DNA from: Microcebus murinus
Lineage: Eukaryota; Chordata; Mammalia; Primates; Cheirogaleidae
DNA length: 64,000 bases
Direction of reading: 5' to 3'
NCBI RefSeq assembly: GCF_040939455.1
Contig: NC_134115.1
Coordinates: 24,330,727-24,394,726, forward strand
Under the pieces are notes generated by a model. That model ran no database searches and was not told the origin of the DNA. It saw only the letters and a program-made list of their open reading frames with translations. This document shows, piece by piece, positions 1 to 10,929 of this stretch. Each line of letters opens with the position of its first letter. Positions within the stretch are counted from its first letter, which is position 1. The translations under genes and the position numbers were made by a program.

Positions 1-215
1 GAATAAGCAAGAAAAGGAAGTCTCCCCCAGACCTTCCAGAAGGGAATGTAGGTCTGCTGACACTTTGATTTTGAGCCACAAAGGTTTTGGGGTCATTTGT
101 TCTGGCAGGGATAGAAAACAAACCCACTCCCCTACTCACATGGTTCTAACTGATCAAATGCTCAATACTGTGCTCTTAAAAACAGCGGGGTGGGAAATTG
201 GGGAGAATACACATA

Positions 216-615
216 CCATGTTTCCCCGAAAATAAGACCTACCCATAAAATAAACCCTAGCAGGATTTCTAAACATTTGTGCAATATAAGCCCTACCTCG
301 AAAATAAGACCTAGTGATGGGCGTAGCTATGCAATGTATCTGCACAACCCATGCATTTCGTCTCGGAGCGGTAAAGAAGAGGAGCAGCCCTTCTCATCTG
401 CCCCATGGTGACAGCTACTATCCCAGAGGTGACTGGAAAGGTGCTGGCAGCCCCACAAACAAGGTCATCTCCCCCAGTCAGGTCCCAGCCATCCGGTGAG
501 TACTGTAAGCTGAGGCTTTGAGAGGAAAATAACACATCCCCTGAAAATAAGCCCTAAGGTGTCTTCTTGAGGAAAAATAAATATAAGACCCTGTCTTACT
601 TTTGGGGAAACATGG
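216..615. mobile_element. Non-autonomous DNA transposon (MITE) with TA target duplication
   Basis: A 400-bp element with terminal inverted repeats. The left end reads CCATGTTTCCCCGAAAATAA and the right end reads as its inverse (ttttggggaaacatgg). It is flanked by TA at 214-215 and 616-617. Motifs of the type 'aaaataagacct' recur inside both ends (near 228-310 and 540-600), giving sub-terminal repeats. The middle (about 314-530) is less A-rich and codes for nothing recognisable. TA flanks and short inverted termini fit the Tc1/mariner (including Tigger/pogo) superfamily. I recall very similar termini in bats, squamates and some primates, but I cannot name the family with certainty. Confidence 0.75.
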
Positions 616-617
616 TA

Positions 618-1227
618 CTTAGTAAATGAAGTGGATGGAGAAAGAAGCCTTGGGCCACACCCTCATTTTCTCCAGGACCATGGCTAAGTTGTGAGGCCTT
701 GTCTAAAGCTATGGAGAAGGTTTGGGTTCTCAAAGTGTCAACCAAGTAAGCAAGAAACACACTTCCCAGCCCTCCGGTAGTAATCTCTCCTTGTTCACTA
801 CCTCAAATGCTGAACACAAATTTGCTCTACAAGGCTCTGTCCAGGCCAAACTCACCAGAAACAGCAGCTGACGGGTCACTGGCATGTTCTCCCTTTAGAC
901 CTCTGAAGACTACCTCCATTATTATTGGCTCAACTACTTTAGTTTACTTAGGAGAAAATGCTAATTACAACTCTTAATTTAAAGGGAAAAAGAAGCTTAT
1001 GGTGAAGAAAACAGTGACCAGTGTGACAATGCTAACTTTTGTTTTTCATAACCGAGGGCCATTCATAAACAGGCTGCTGCTTGCTAACTTTTCCTCATCT
1101 CCTAAAGCCATATAGTCAAAGAAAACATTAAGTGACCTCCTCTATTTTCAGAGAAAATTAGCAATTCAGGTCAATCCAACAAATATTCATTGGATATTTA
1201 CTATTAAGATAGTTTAAAAATATTATC
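618..1227. other. Single-copy-like non-coding DNA
   Basis: I see no gene, RNA or recognisable repeat here. Stop codons are frequent in all frames. About 1160-1200 has a weak resemblance to ancient repeat consensus ('caacaaatattcattgg') but is too short to assign. Confidence 0.5.
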
Positions 1228-1335
1228 ATAATAACAACCAACACTTATTGACCACTGGGTACTGTGTTAATATGTTTATATCTGAAATTTCACAGTGATC
1301 TCATAGAACAGATACAATTATTAGTCGTATTTGGT
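1228..1335 (-). repeat. MIR SINE fragment
   Basis: The stretch runs in the order expected for a reversed MIR: an 'acacttattgaccactgggtactgtgtta' type tail, then a 'gatctcatagaacagatacaattatta' type core. This is an ancient tRNA-derived SINE shared by mammals. It is strongly diverged and truncated. Confidence 0.65.
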
Positions 1336-1624
1336 TGGTTTGGAAGTCAAGGCATTGCACTAATGTGTTAGATGTGTTGAGAGATCCAAAATGAGTAAGA
1401 CATTTCATCTCACCTCAAGAAACCTATAATCCCAGGGAGAGGATTAGTCAATAACATAGTAATAATATAGCTAATAGTAATAATATAGCCATAATAATAA
1501 TAGAGACTCAAGTCAGAATTGGGGTTACTAAGTTTTCATAAATGCATAGAGGTGATGCCCGCATAGAGAGGTAGGAATGGTTTTGTGGATTGGGTGGCAT
1601 CCTACCTATGTTTGGAAGGATAAT

Positions 1625-2045
1625 GTTATTGGTTCTATTTATTGAGCAATTAACATGCACCAGGCTCAGCATATGTCTCTTTCCTAATCCTTATGATTGT
1701 ACTGATAAGGATGTTGTTATTCCTATCTGGTAGATGAAGAAACCTATTCAGGTAGTTCAAGTGAGTGGTTCTCAAATTTGAACACGCATCAGAGTTACAT
1801 GGAGTGCTCATTAAAACACAGATTTCTAGGATTCACTTTCAGAGGTGTTTATTTAGTAGGTCTGATGTGGGGCTGGAGATTTTGCATTTCTACTGTTTCC
1901 TGGTGATGCTGATGTTGCTAATCTGAGACCACACTTTGGGAGGCACTGATTTAAGTGATTTGACCCAAAGCTCACATGGTTAGTATGAGGCAGAGTGAGG
2001 ACTTGAACACAGGTCCTGCAGGTCTATCTGCCCGAGTCAAAGGCT
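1625..2045 (-). repeat. MIR SINE, split in two by a later DNA transposon
   Basis: The left part (1625-1764) matches the reversed MIR tail and core ('tttattgagcaattaacatgcaccagg', then 'ttattcctatctggtagatgaagaaacc'). The right part (1950-2045) continues the same element ('gtgatttgacccaaagctcacatggtta', then 'gaacacaggtcctgcaggtct'). The two halves are collinear, and the intervening 185 bp is a MER5A-like element. MIR is therefore the older of the two. Confidence 0.75.
1765..1949. mobile_element. MER5A-like hAT-Charlie MITE nested in MIR
   Basis: The element begins 'gtggttctcaaatttgaaca' and ends '...cacactttgggaggcactg', the two ends of the MER5 group of small non-autonomous hAT-Charlie elements. 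It is flanked by an imperfect duplication, ttcaagtga (1756-1764) and tttaagtga (1950-1958). The 8-bp core fits hAT integration. The surrounding MIR is collinear across it. Confidence 0.8.
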
Positions 2046-4435
2046 TCATGTAGTCCTGCCATTGAGCCTCTACATCTATTTAGTGAATGAGAGTATTAAA
2101 TAAGTCAGTTCACTTTGTCCAGTACTCCTCCCCCACATTAATGAATTTTTTTTCCTTTGGTAGCTTAGGGAAATCATTTACTTGCATTATAGTTATATGT
2201 TTTTTAGACCAGATCAGGAGAGACACATAGAATAACTTATACTACACCAAAGAGTGACATCTAAGAAATGACTTCAACTGAGAATTCAAGATTACCATTT
2301 AAACTATAAATTAATCTTTGGAAACATCGGTCTATCAGTAAAAAACAAACACTTGTTTTAATACTTACTGTGTACCCAACATTGTACATTGATTTATTAA
2401 GGTTCGCAACCTCCTACAAATTTGTATTAATTTCTTTAGCCCTCATAGCAACTCTATGTACACTGTCAGTAAAAGTTTTATGTCACTATCACACAGGAAG
2501 CACATCATCAGAGAGCGAAGTGACTTCTTCAGGGCCCATTGATCAGTCGTCTTAGGACTTGGTCTCCTAAATTTCTATGGGGTACATCTTCTTACTGGTG
2601 GACCAGGCATTCAAATGCATCTTTTAGAAAGATTTAAAGAAATAAAGTTTTCTGATAAAAGATTCATTTTTATTTAAAACATGATTATCCTTAATTGCTG
2701 AAATGATTCTCTAATCAGGAATTAAAAACTGTTCATTAGTGGAAGCAGAGGGAGTCAAATTTTCAGCTCTAATCCGATTGCTGACATTAAGACTGAGGGT
2801 TAAATATGCTTACACGCTAACAGTAAAGAAAGGCAAAAGGAAATTCAGTATTAATTTCACTTTCTCAGTATACATATATCTTTAACAATTCTACTTATTT
2901 AACTAAAGATTCACTCGGTCTGCTGCCCACAATGACAAAGATTACCCTTTTATAAAGGAATCTAGAACACAAGTATCCTAAAAGATGATTCTTTTCATTT
3001 GCCGTGGGTGAGGAAACGTTCTATTTGCAAGGCTTTAGCACTAAGAGGAGCAGAGCTGGTAAAGTGATACTCCTTCCTTTATATGGTAATTAAAGAAATT
3101 TCATATATTGAGCCTTCCTAGACTTAACTGGATTACCCTAGGGCACTTAGAGAAAGAAGTCCCTAATGCAGCAAGAGATCCTAAAGTAGAACAAAAATTT
3201 TATAGTCTTTTACATCAAGAGGGACCTCTGTTTTGTGCCTGAGGTCCATTCAAATCTAAATCCAGTCAGCCCCCTATTTTACACTTATAAAAATGGAGCC
3301 TTTTGAACATGTTTTACTTCTCATATTTGCCTCTGAGGAACTATCACAAAATGAACTACATGTTTAACATGGCAAGTTATGTTACTTATATAATAGGATT
3401 CTTGAAAACCTGCAGCACTGAGTACTGAAAGAAACCACAGAGAGTGGGGGGCATTGTGGTAGAACTCATCACCTAAGGTTTTCTAGCAAGAGCTTTGGGG
3501 ACACGATGACAGTAGTGTATTTAGTCTTTACTGCTTTGCAGCAAACATAAGTTAACTCAGTGTAGGAAAAGGGGTCAAGCTTTTTTTTTTTTTTGTAGCC
3601 AACAGACAAAGTTGAAAGCAACAAAGGCCTTGCAAGTGGTGGTCCTGAGCACTAACCAAAGAGCAAGCCCTTGTGTACTCTGTGGAGAGGTTGGAGGTCA
3701 GGCATTGATTGGTTCTTTTAGCAACCTCTTGCATGGAGGAAAAAGCAATGGGCACAGACTTCATCTTCAAATGCAGAGCTGATGATGCACATTGCCAGGT
3801 TCCTGCTCCTCACCCTGAACAGACGACAGGATTTACATCTCTCTGTTCATCAAGCTGTTGGTCTCCTATGAGTAGCGCAGTAAGGGGCATTTTTTGTTCT
3901 ATATTGGGAAAAATACATCACTGTATCTGAGCTTAGAGCATTCTAAATAAAAGTGCATCCCAGAGCTAAATTTCAACTTCTTTTGCATCTGGAATCAAGG
4001 TGTTTAAATAACAGAAACACACACTTATACAAAGATTCATTCTACTAACATTCAATAAGACTCTAATGACAACAGTTTCACATCTTAATAGCTGCAGTTG
4101 CACAGCCTAGAAGCTTAATACTTCATTTTCTCTCAATTAGCCTTCTCAAAAGATGCTGAATATTCAGCATAATTATTTTAGGGCCAAAAAAACTGTCTTC
4201 CATTTTTAACAGTTATAGCACCCTATGGTTAATCACTTATGATGATAAGTCCTGAAAGAGTTTGGTCTTTTCTTTTCTTTTCATTTACTGTATATGTTGG
4301 AAACTGGAGTTAACAAAGCAAAGTCTGTGTAATATAGTTAAGGAAAAGTGTCAGAAGTTCAGAATATAAGTTTGCAAAGTCTTTGTTTAAAAATGTGATT
4401 ATCCTAATGAAGTAACAGTTTAATTTTACTTTTAT
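2046..4435. other. Non-coding stretch with no assigned gene
   Basis: I recognise no gene. About 2348-2500 has faint MIR- or L2-like wording ('cttactgtgtacccaacattgtaca', 'ccctcatagcaactctatgta') and may be a very old SINE remnant. A poly-T run lies at about 3580-3594. The short open frames here have no recognisable family features and look like chance. Confidence 0.5.
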
Positions 4436-4439
4436 TCTT

Positions 4440-4625
4440 TCTTTAAACATTTGTTGCATATTACTAATAGTAGGCACTGTCCAGGAGATAAAACTTTGTA
4501 ATCCCTGACACAAAGGAATTTTCCATCTTCTTGGAAATCCTAACAATAAACTTTTTGGTGTAGCGATTAAGAAAAATGCCTGGCACATTGTAAGATTTCA
4601 ATAAATTGGAGTTGAATGAATGAAT
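4440..4625 (+). repeat. Ancient interspersed repeat ending in an L2-type 3' end
   Basis: The first part resembles the widespread mammalian consensus 'aaatatttattgagcacctactatgtgccaggcactg' in diverged form. The last 60 bp ('aatgcctggcacattgtaagatttcaataaat', then 'tgaatgaatgaat') match the 3' end of L2. No coding capacity remains. Confidence 0.5.
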
Positions 4626-4749
4626 ATTTAATAACTTAGCTTTGATATATAAGAGAATAAATAATCTATTGGCAAATGGTTGCATCAATAAATATTACAT
4701 ACATTGTGCCATAGATATTAGAGAGATAACAACATGAATTCAAACGGTT

Positions 4750-4865
4750 TGGGAGGGCCTCTTTAAACCTCAGTTTCCTCATCTGAAAAGTATCCATTCA
4801 TATCAGCTTGATTAGAGGATACAATGAACTACTATAATTAAGATTGTCTATGAAATTACTTTATA
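4750..4865 (+). repeat. MIR SINE fragment
   Basis: It contains the MIR core wording 'aaacctcagtttcctcatctgaaaag', followed by the diverged 'gattagaggatacaatga' section expected downstream. Truncated at both ends. Confidence 0.6.
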
Positions 4866-6840
4866 CACCACAAATTCATGTTCAATAATAGGAAATTGTA
4901 TTTTATGAGGAAAAAGTCGGACACGGACTCAAATGATGGTCATGATTTGTCTGGCCAGGAATGTACAAAATATATAATACATTTTTATGGTTGCCCAAAA
5001 GAGCAAGGTATGCATATGCATAGGAGACACCAAAAGACCAATATATCTAGCTGGTTTTGTATGTTGAGTATAGGATTGGAATTGGAAAGCCAAATTAGAG
5101 TTAAAGAGGGCAGAAAGTTGGCATTTTATAGAATAAAGACTCAGTGAAAATTTTCAAATTGGCAAATGGCTTGATGAACATGGCATTTGAAAAGCACAAT
5201 TGGAAGGGTGGTGAATAGGCAGAACTACAAATAAAGAAAGTCTAAAGTCTGGGAAGCCACCAGCAGGATATCATTTCGGTCCCAAATAATATTCACTTGA
5301 ACCATGGGAGACAAGGCATGAATCTTGAATAGGTGTGACCTTATGGTGATCAATAAAGCCATTGTCATAAAATATAATAGGAAGAAGCCATGAAAAGTTC
5401 ACAAGTTCAGTGCTTAACGTTTAAAGAATTTTGCTGCTTTTTTTTTTTTTTCATAATGGCATAATGGCATAATGGCATAATTCTCAAGACTCCATTCGAC
5501 TTGTCTTCAGATGGACACTCCTTGTGGTTTTCACTCTCCTTCCATTATGTCCAATGCAAATGACTGACCATATTTCAACATTAAAAACACTTGATTATTA
5601 TCAATGATTTAAAGAGGATATTTAATATTGATTAGTCAAGACATCTCAGATCAACTGGTGATTGATCAGGCATAATTTAACAACAACAAAAAATTACTGG
5701 CAAGTAAAAATTCTCACTGAGTTGTCTCTGAAAATATTTTACAGAGATATTCTTAAAAAGTTTTCAATAAAATATAAGATGTGGAAAATAAAATGAATAA
5801 ACCCTATTTCTTAGCATATAAATTTCACTAGGTAATAGATGAACTATCTGTAACTAACTACAGAATGATTTTTTCTAACAACTTAAAAATTTTCATTCTA
5901 TTTTTTATTCAGAAAGATTAATCACATGCAAATTCAGTTATTAACACTTTCTCTGTGAGAAGACAATCCTTGAAAATGTGACCTCTATAAGATCTTTATC
6001 ATATTTTTATTTCTGACGACCTACAGGAATAATATAGAATGACATATGTGAAAATTTTACCAACGTGTATAACTAAACTTAATTACAGCAAAGCATATAA
6101 TTTTAAATATGCTTCTGTCATCTTTGATAATTATGTGTTATAGGCTCTACAGAAAAGAAGATAAGGTATACTTCTTGAAAGAAAATAGTTCTCAGAAGTG
6201 AATCTACAAACTAGAGAATGGAAACATAGTTGAAAACAAATGCACTGGAATAATAGGCTAGAGAAATTGCTGGATAATCTTGTGAACTTACAATACAGAT
6301 CATCTCTAATCAATGCACATGATTTTTTCCAATATTGGTTATACTATGGAAAATATACAAAAATACAGAAGAGTTATGAGGCACAGGGGAGCAATAAGTT
6401 TCAAACTTAAACATCTGCTGGAAGTCTCATTTGCTAAAAGCAGAGAACATTCAGTATTCATCAATTGCCTTCTGACATTTTTCTCCTTCAAAAGTTTTAG
6501 GCAGCAAATGAGGAGTTTCTGTATTTAATTCATTTAAAAGGGGAGAATTTGTTGATGACTAAAACTGTTAGAAATGTAAGAAGAAATTTGCCACAATTTT
6601 TTAGAGTTTGAGGAGCCAAGGAAGACAAATATCTTGTAACTATAACCAGCAGCTTGCTACTAGAAAGTGTTATTTGCTGTACAATGAATTCTCTACTTGG
6701 CTAGTGGACACTCTTTCAGAGACTCTATCTTATTTGGAAAATGGGAATGATAAAAGTTATTACTTTATAATCTCTGTACCTATGCCCTTAGAGCTGTGTC
6801 CCTACACTTTAGAGTGCCTTTCTTGAAATTTTCTAGACTC
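4866..6840. other. AT-rich single-copy-like DNA
   Basis: I recognise no gene, RNA or transposon apart from the short tandem repeat listed separately. The reading frames present are short and carry no family signature. Confidence 0.5.
5438..5483. repeat. Poly-T tract followed by an 8-bp tandem repeat
   Basis: A run of about 13 T is followed by roughly 3.6 copies of the octamer ataatggc. This is a small simple repeat with no coding meaning and a likely length polymorphism. Confidence 0.85.
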
Positions 6841-7320
6841 CCTCTAGTGCCTAGGACCAGCCAGCAGTGCCACCTGAGAAGAGTGCCCTGAGCCCAAATC
6901 CAATCCCCTGTTGGTCTTGGCAAATTTTCTATGTTGTTCTCTGGTACCTGGGATCAGCCAGGGATGGCAATGGTGGGCTGCAGTGGACCATTCCAGCTTC
7001 GCCCACTTTCCGTCTTCTGTCCCACCACTCAGTACAGTTGAGATTGGTCAGATGCCTCTTGAAGTCCAAGACTCAGGCTTACTATAATAATTGAGCCGAA
7101 TACTTTGGTCCTGGTTCCCAGAAGGCAGCCTTGCAAACAGATCAGTGCCACCAGCCAACACAATATTTCTTTCATGGCATTACTTGGTTGAGCTGTCAAA
7201 ATGCAGTATGCACACTGATTTAGGCTACTCAAGTTGTTTATGTTTATAAGCAGGATCACACACAAAATACTTAGCCATATCCCTACAAATCCTGTTAGCC
7301 TTATTATCATTACTATTCAG
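6841..7320. other. Unassigned GC-richer island in an AT-rich surround
   Basis: About 6841-7180 has visibly higher GC than its surroundings. It contains two related 18-bp words about 97 bp apart (6847-6864 gtgcctaggaccagccag; 6944-6961 gtacctgggatcagccag). I recognise no protein or known repeat in it. It could be a diverged LTR or a conserved non-coding element. Confidence 0.4.
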
Positions 7321-7675
7321 AAATACAATTTTAAAATCATACAAATTTAAAATCATCTAGAATATTGGTTTCATGATTTTTTATTGTAACAGTCATCTAT
7401 AACTTTCAAAACTCCAGTGATTGACATCAGACAATGAACTATAATCTCAAGAGAAAAGGCATTTGAAAAGTGACATTTTAATACTGTAAAAGTAATAAGG
7501 ATGATTTCTCAGGAAAGTCACATTCCTTTAAATTACATGTATTTTGCTTCATGAAATTCTCATTATTTGTCCTTTTTCCACCTAAAATCCATCATGAACT
7601 GGCAAAACCTGTCATGGCCTGGCATATCTGCTCTTGGGAAAACCTATAAAAAGTGTCCAGCCGATACCAAAAATA

Positions 7676-8012
7676 TAGTCTTCCCTCAGTATCAGTAGGA
7701 AATTGGTTCAGGACCTTCCAATGATACCAAAATCCATGAGTGCTCAAGTCCTTGATATAAAATAATACAATATTTGCATATAACAGATACAAACCCTTCC
7801 TTATACTTTAAATCTTCTCTAGATTATTTATAACGCCTAATACAATATAAATTCTATGTCAATAGTTGATATACAGTATTGTTTAGGGAATGATGACAAG
7901 AAACAAAAGTGTCTACATTTTCAACAAAGACATTAAGTTTTTGTATTAATGTTTTTGATCTGTGGTTGGTTGAATCCACTGATGTCAAACCCACAATACA
8001 GAGGGCCTACTA
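7676..8012. mobile_element. Tigger-like (TcMar) non-autonomous DNA transposon
   Basis: The left end reads 'tagtcttccctcagtatcag...aggaccttccaatgataccaaaatcc' and the right end 'ggttgaatccactgatgtcaaacc...gagggcctacta'. These match the two ends of the old Tigger MITE group whose consensus begins cagtcgtccctcggtatcc. A TA lies on each side (7674-7675 and 8013-8014). The interior ('taacgcctaatacaatataaat', 'tattgtttagggaatgatgaca') also matches. I cannot fix the Tigger subfamily by eye. Confidence 0.8.
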
Positions 8013-8014
8013 TA

Positions 8015-9980
8015 TATACTCAGAGAGGAAGAAGCACAGAGCTGGAGTCTGTCTAGAAACATCACCCACATATCTTACTCCCTGAAAGTGTGATGGCTTT
8101 TGTACCTTTTCCTCTTTGTACCCAGCAACCACCAAGTATGCCCCACCCTTGTTTTGTTCCCTTTCTTCTTACTACCTTCTTCCAACCACAAACACAACAC
8201 ATACTCAGTTTTAACAATAGAAAACAGCCCTATACAATTGTGAGACTCTGAGAGTTCCAGGTACACTGTATATTGGAGCTATTCTATTATACATTGGGAC
8301 TGGAGTCGAAATCAGTAATGACTGATTTCAGTGGAGAAGAGAATTTTCTCTACTAAATATTATAATGAAAATTGTCCATATTTTGAAAAGGAAAGAATGA
8401 CTAGAAATGAATATACTAGTTTGTTATTATAATTAATTTAGTAATAATGAAGCAGCCAGGAAATTTTGTTCATGAAAGTTCCTGAATGACATACATCAAT
8501 CAAAACTACATTATTACTCAATCTCAGATCTCTCAGTTTTCTACCCTATTACTATGATGATGATGATGGGTTCATTCAAAAAAAAATTCATTTTTCTGTT
8601 TTTCACTAGAGCTTCAGTTTCCCAAAGTATTTGAAGTATATTGAAAGAAAAAACCTACTTACTACCAGATATATGAAACAGGCATATTGAAATTCACAGA
8701 TGTTGATCCAGTGTTATCAATGAAAGGAAACTGCATCCAAGATAAACAAAAATATGAATATTTTTATATTCAACAGAAAGTTTAGAGGAAAGAGATAGAG
8801 ACAGTGCCAGTCTAGAATTATAGAGAGTGCAAAAAGTAACCAGAAATGTGATATTGGATTACACATAAATCCATCTGTGCACCAATCTTATAATTTATAG
8901 AATAAAATTTATAGAATAAATTATCTCTAATTCTATAGATTAAATTATCTCTTGAATCTTTACCAGCTGTAATATTTTATACTTTAAGATCTTAATTTAT
9001 GTCATTCTATCAGGTAAATTCCATAATACTGTACCAATATGCAGGAAAGAAATAATACATTTGGGAAGATGAATTGTATTATTATATTAATTTGCTAAGT
9101 TAGCAACACTTTTTCACTATATTTAGACTAAACTTGTAATTAATAAAAGTACATTTTTTAAGAAAAAATATACAAAATGGCTTTGAGACTTAAGGATTAC
9201 CTTCCACAAGGTTTTACTTGTTTTTCCATAGTTCAAAAAATTCTAACTATATCTTATTATAATTAAGACATATATGTCACATACAAACACATACACATGC
9301 ATATACACACATGCACGGAATAACAACCTCATTGAATTTGTTAAAATTTGGAATAATGTGTCTATTATTGCTTTAAAATTGCAAAAATGTGTACTAAGAG
9401 CGAAAACTCACTCAGTTCAAAAAATATGCATTATTTTTAAAGGAACAAGTATACCTAGCAGAATCGATTTAGCCATGGAAAGAAAAATGATATGGAGGAG
9501 TAAATGTAAAAACTGAGTGAAAAATCAATGGAATAGAATACTTGACTCCACTGATACTATATCAAAAAGAGCTAAATTAGAGATAATGTAATTTAAAATT
9601 CTACAGAGTTTATTGGATGCTTTCCAAATTGCACAGGTGTGATCTTTTGGATTCAGAGAGATACTATCTTGGCAATGCAAGGGAAACAGGTGGAAAAAAT
9701 AACCCATCTTATGATAATGTGTGAAGACTAGAAAATATTGATGGCACATTGATATGATTAATAGGACGTAGGATTATTAGAAGGCAAACAAAATTGGCAG
9801 AATTAGTACTTGAAATAGGAACAGCTGAAAGAACTATTGAAGGAGCAGTTGGTGAGAAGAGAGAATAGACACTGTCTCAGAAAGCAGGGTTGGAAAGGAT
9901 CTGTTGGAAAATTAGGAAATCTATTTCAGTGGTTTCTAAGAAAAGAATAAAATTTACATTACTTTAGCCAATATATTTTC
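8015..9980. other. AT-rich single-copy-like DNA
   Basis: No gene recognised. A short (gat)n run lies at about 8553-8568 and a CA-rich imperfect simple repeat at about 9278-9315. The frames present (for example 9274-9516) have no recognisable family features. Confidence 0.5.
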
Positions 9981-9984
9981 CAAA

Positions 9985-10140
9985 ACATATTCATTAATCA
10001 TATTTAGTTTAACAAGTGTTACTGTTATCTCCATTTTTAAGGTGAGGAAGCAAACGTATAAAATAATTAAATGACTTTCTAAATTGGTATAGGTTGTAGT
10101 AACTAAGATAAGAAAGCAGGTAGTCTTGTTTCAGGGTGCT
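9985..10140 (-). repeat. MIR SINE fragment
   Basis: The wording 'gttatctccatttttaaggtgaggaagcaa' followed by '...gactttctaaattggta...' and '...agaaagcaggtag' follows the reversed MIR consensus in order. Diverged. Confidence 0.6.
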
Positions 10141-10590
10141 TTACTGTACCATTGAATTTAGTAGACAGACACGAGACATCTTTGTAAGCATAAAAATAAA
10201 AGATGCACTTGCAAAGTAAAACAGAAAGTTATTATTTAATAGATAATAACTATTTATGACATAGATAGATTTAAGAAAACTAGAAAAAGAGATCAATAGA
10301 AAGAATAAAAGGGGAACAAAACTCATAAAAATATTTAAGAATAGAAGAAATCTATTAATGTATGTGAAAAAAAATGGACGGGATGTAGAAAAACAGGATT
10401 AGAAAAGATCCAAAATGCTTTTAAGAGATAAGAGGACATCAATTCAGAGTAATTGGGGTATCTATCACTTTAAACATTTATTATTTTTGTGTTATGAACC
10501 TTCCAATTTCACTCTTTTAGTTATTTTAAAGTATACAAGCTATTTTACATTATTGTTAAGTTTAGTCTCCCTTTTGTACTACCAAAGGCT
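10141..10590. other. AT-rich DNA with no recognised feature
   Basis: No gene or repeat recognised. Short frames on both strands are rich in Phe, Ile, Leu and Lys, as expected by chance in AT-rich DNA. Confidence 0.45.
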
Positions 10591-10594
10591 TTAT

Positions 10595-10709
10595 TTTATT
10601 AAATTCATCTAATTATATTTTTGTATCCCTTAGTCATCTCCTCTTAACTGCCCCACCCCCACTACCCTTCTCAGCCTCTGGTAACATCATTCTAATCTTT
10701 CTCCATAAG

Positions 10710-10743
<34 letters not shown>

Positions 10744-10870
10744 TTAGCTCCCACGTATGAGTGAGAACATGTGATATTTATCTTCCTGTGCCTGGCTTAT
10801 TTCATTTAATGTCTTCCAGTTCCATCCATCATTTCAAATGACAGGATTTCACTCTATTATTGAATAATAT
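10595..10870 (-). mobile_element. L1 3'-end fragment, reversed
   Basis: The section 'tagctcccacgtatgagtgagaacatgtga' followed by 'cctggcttatttcatttaatgtcttccag' is the reverse of the L1 ORF2 tail/3' UTR. A (TG)n run is embedded in it. The copy is short and 5'-truncated. Confidence 0.7.
10711..10742. repeat. (TG)n microsatellite
   Basis: About 15 uninterrupted GT units inside the reversed L1 3' fragment. Probably length-variable. Confidence 0.95.
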
Positions 10871-10929
10871 TGAGTAAATGAACACATAATTCAATGACCT
10901 ATCGGCTCTTGATAATAAAAATCATAAAC

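Noticed and set aside
190..535. Frames inside the MITE at 216-615
   Set aside because: They run across the element border and both strands. The element is non-coding.
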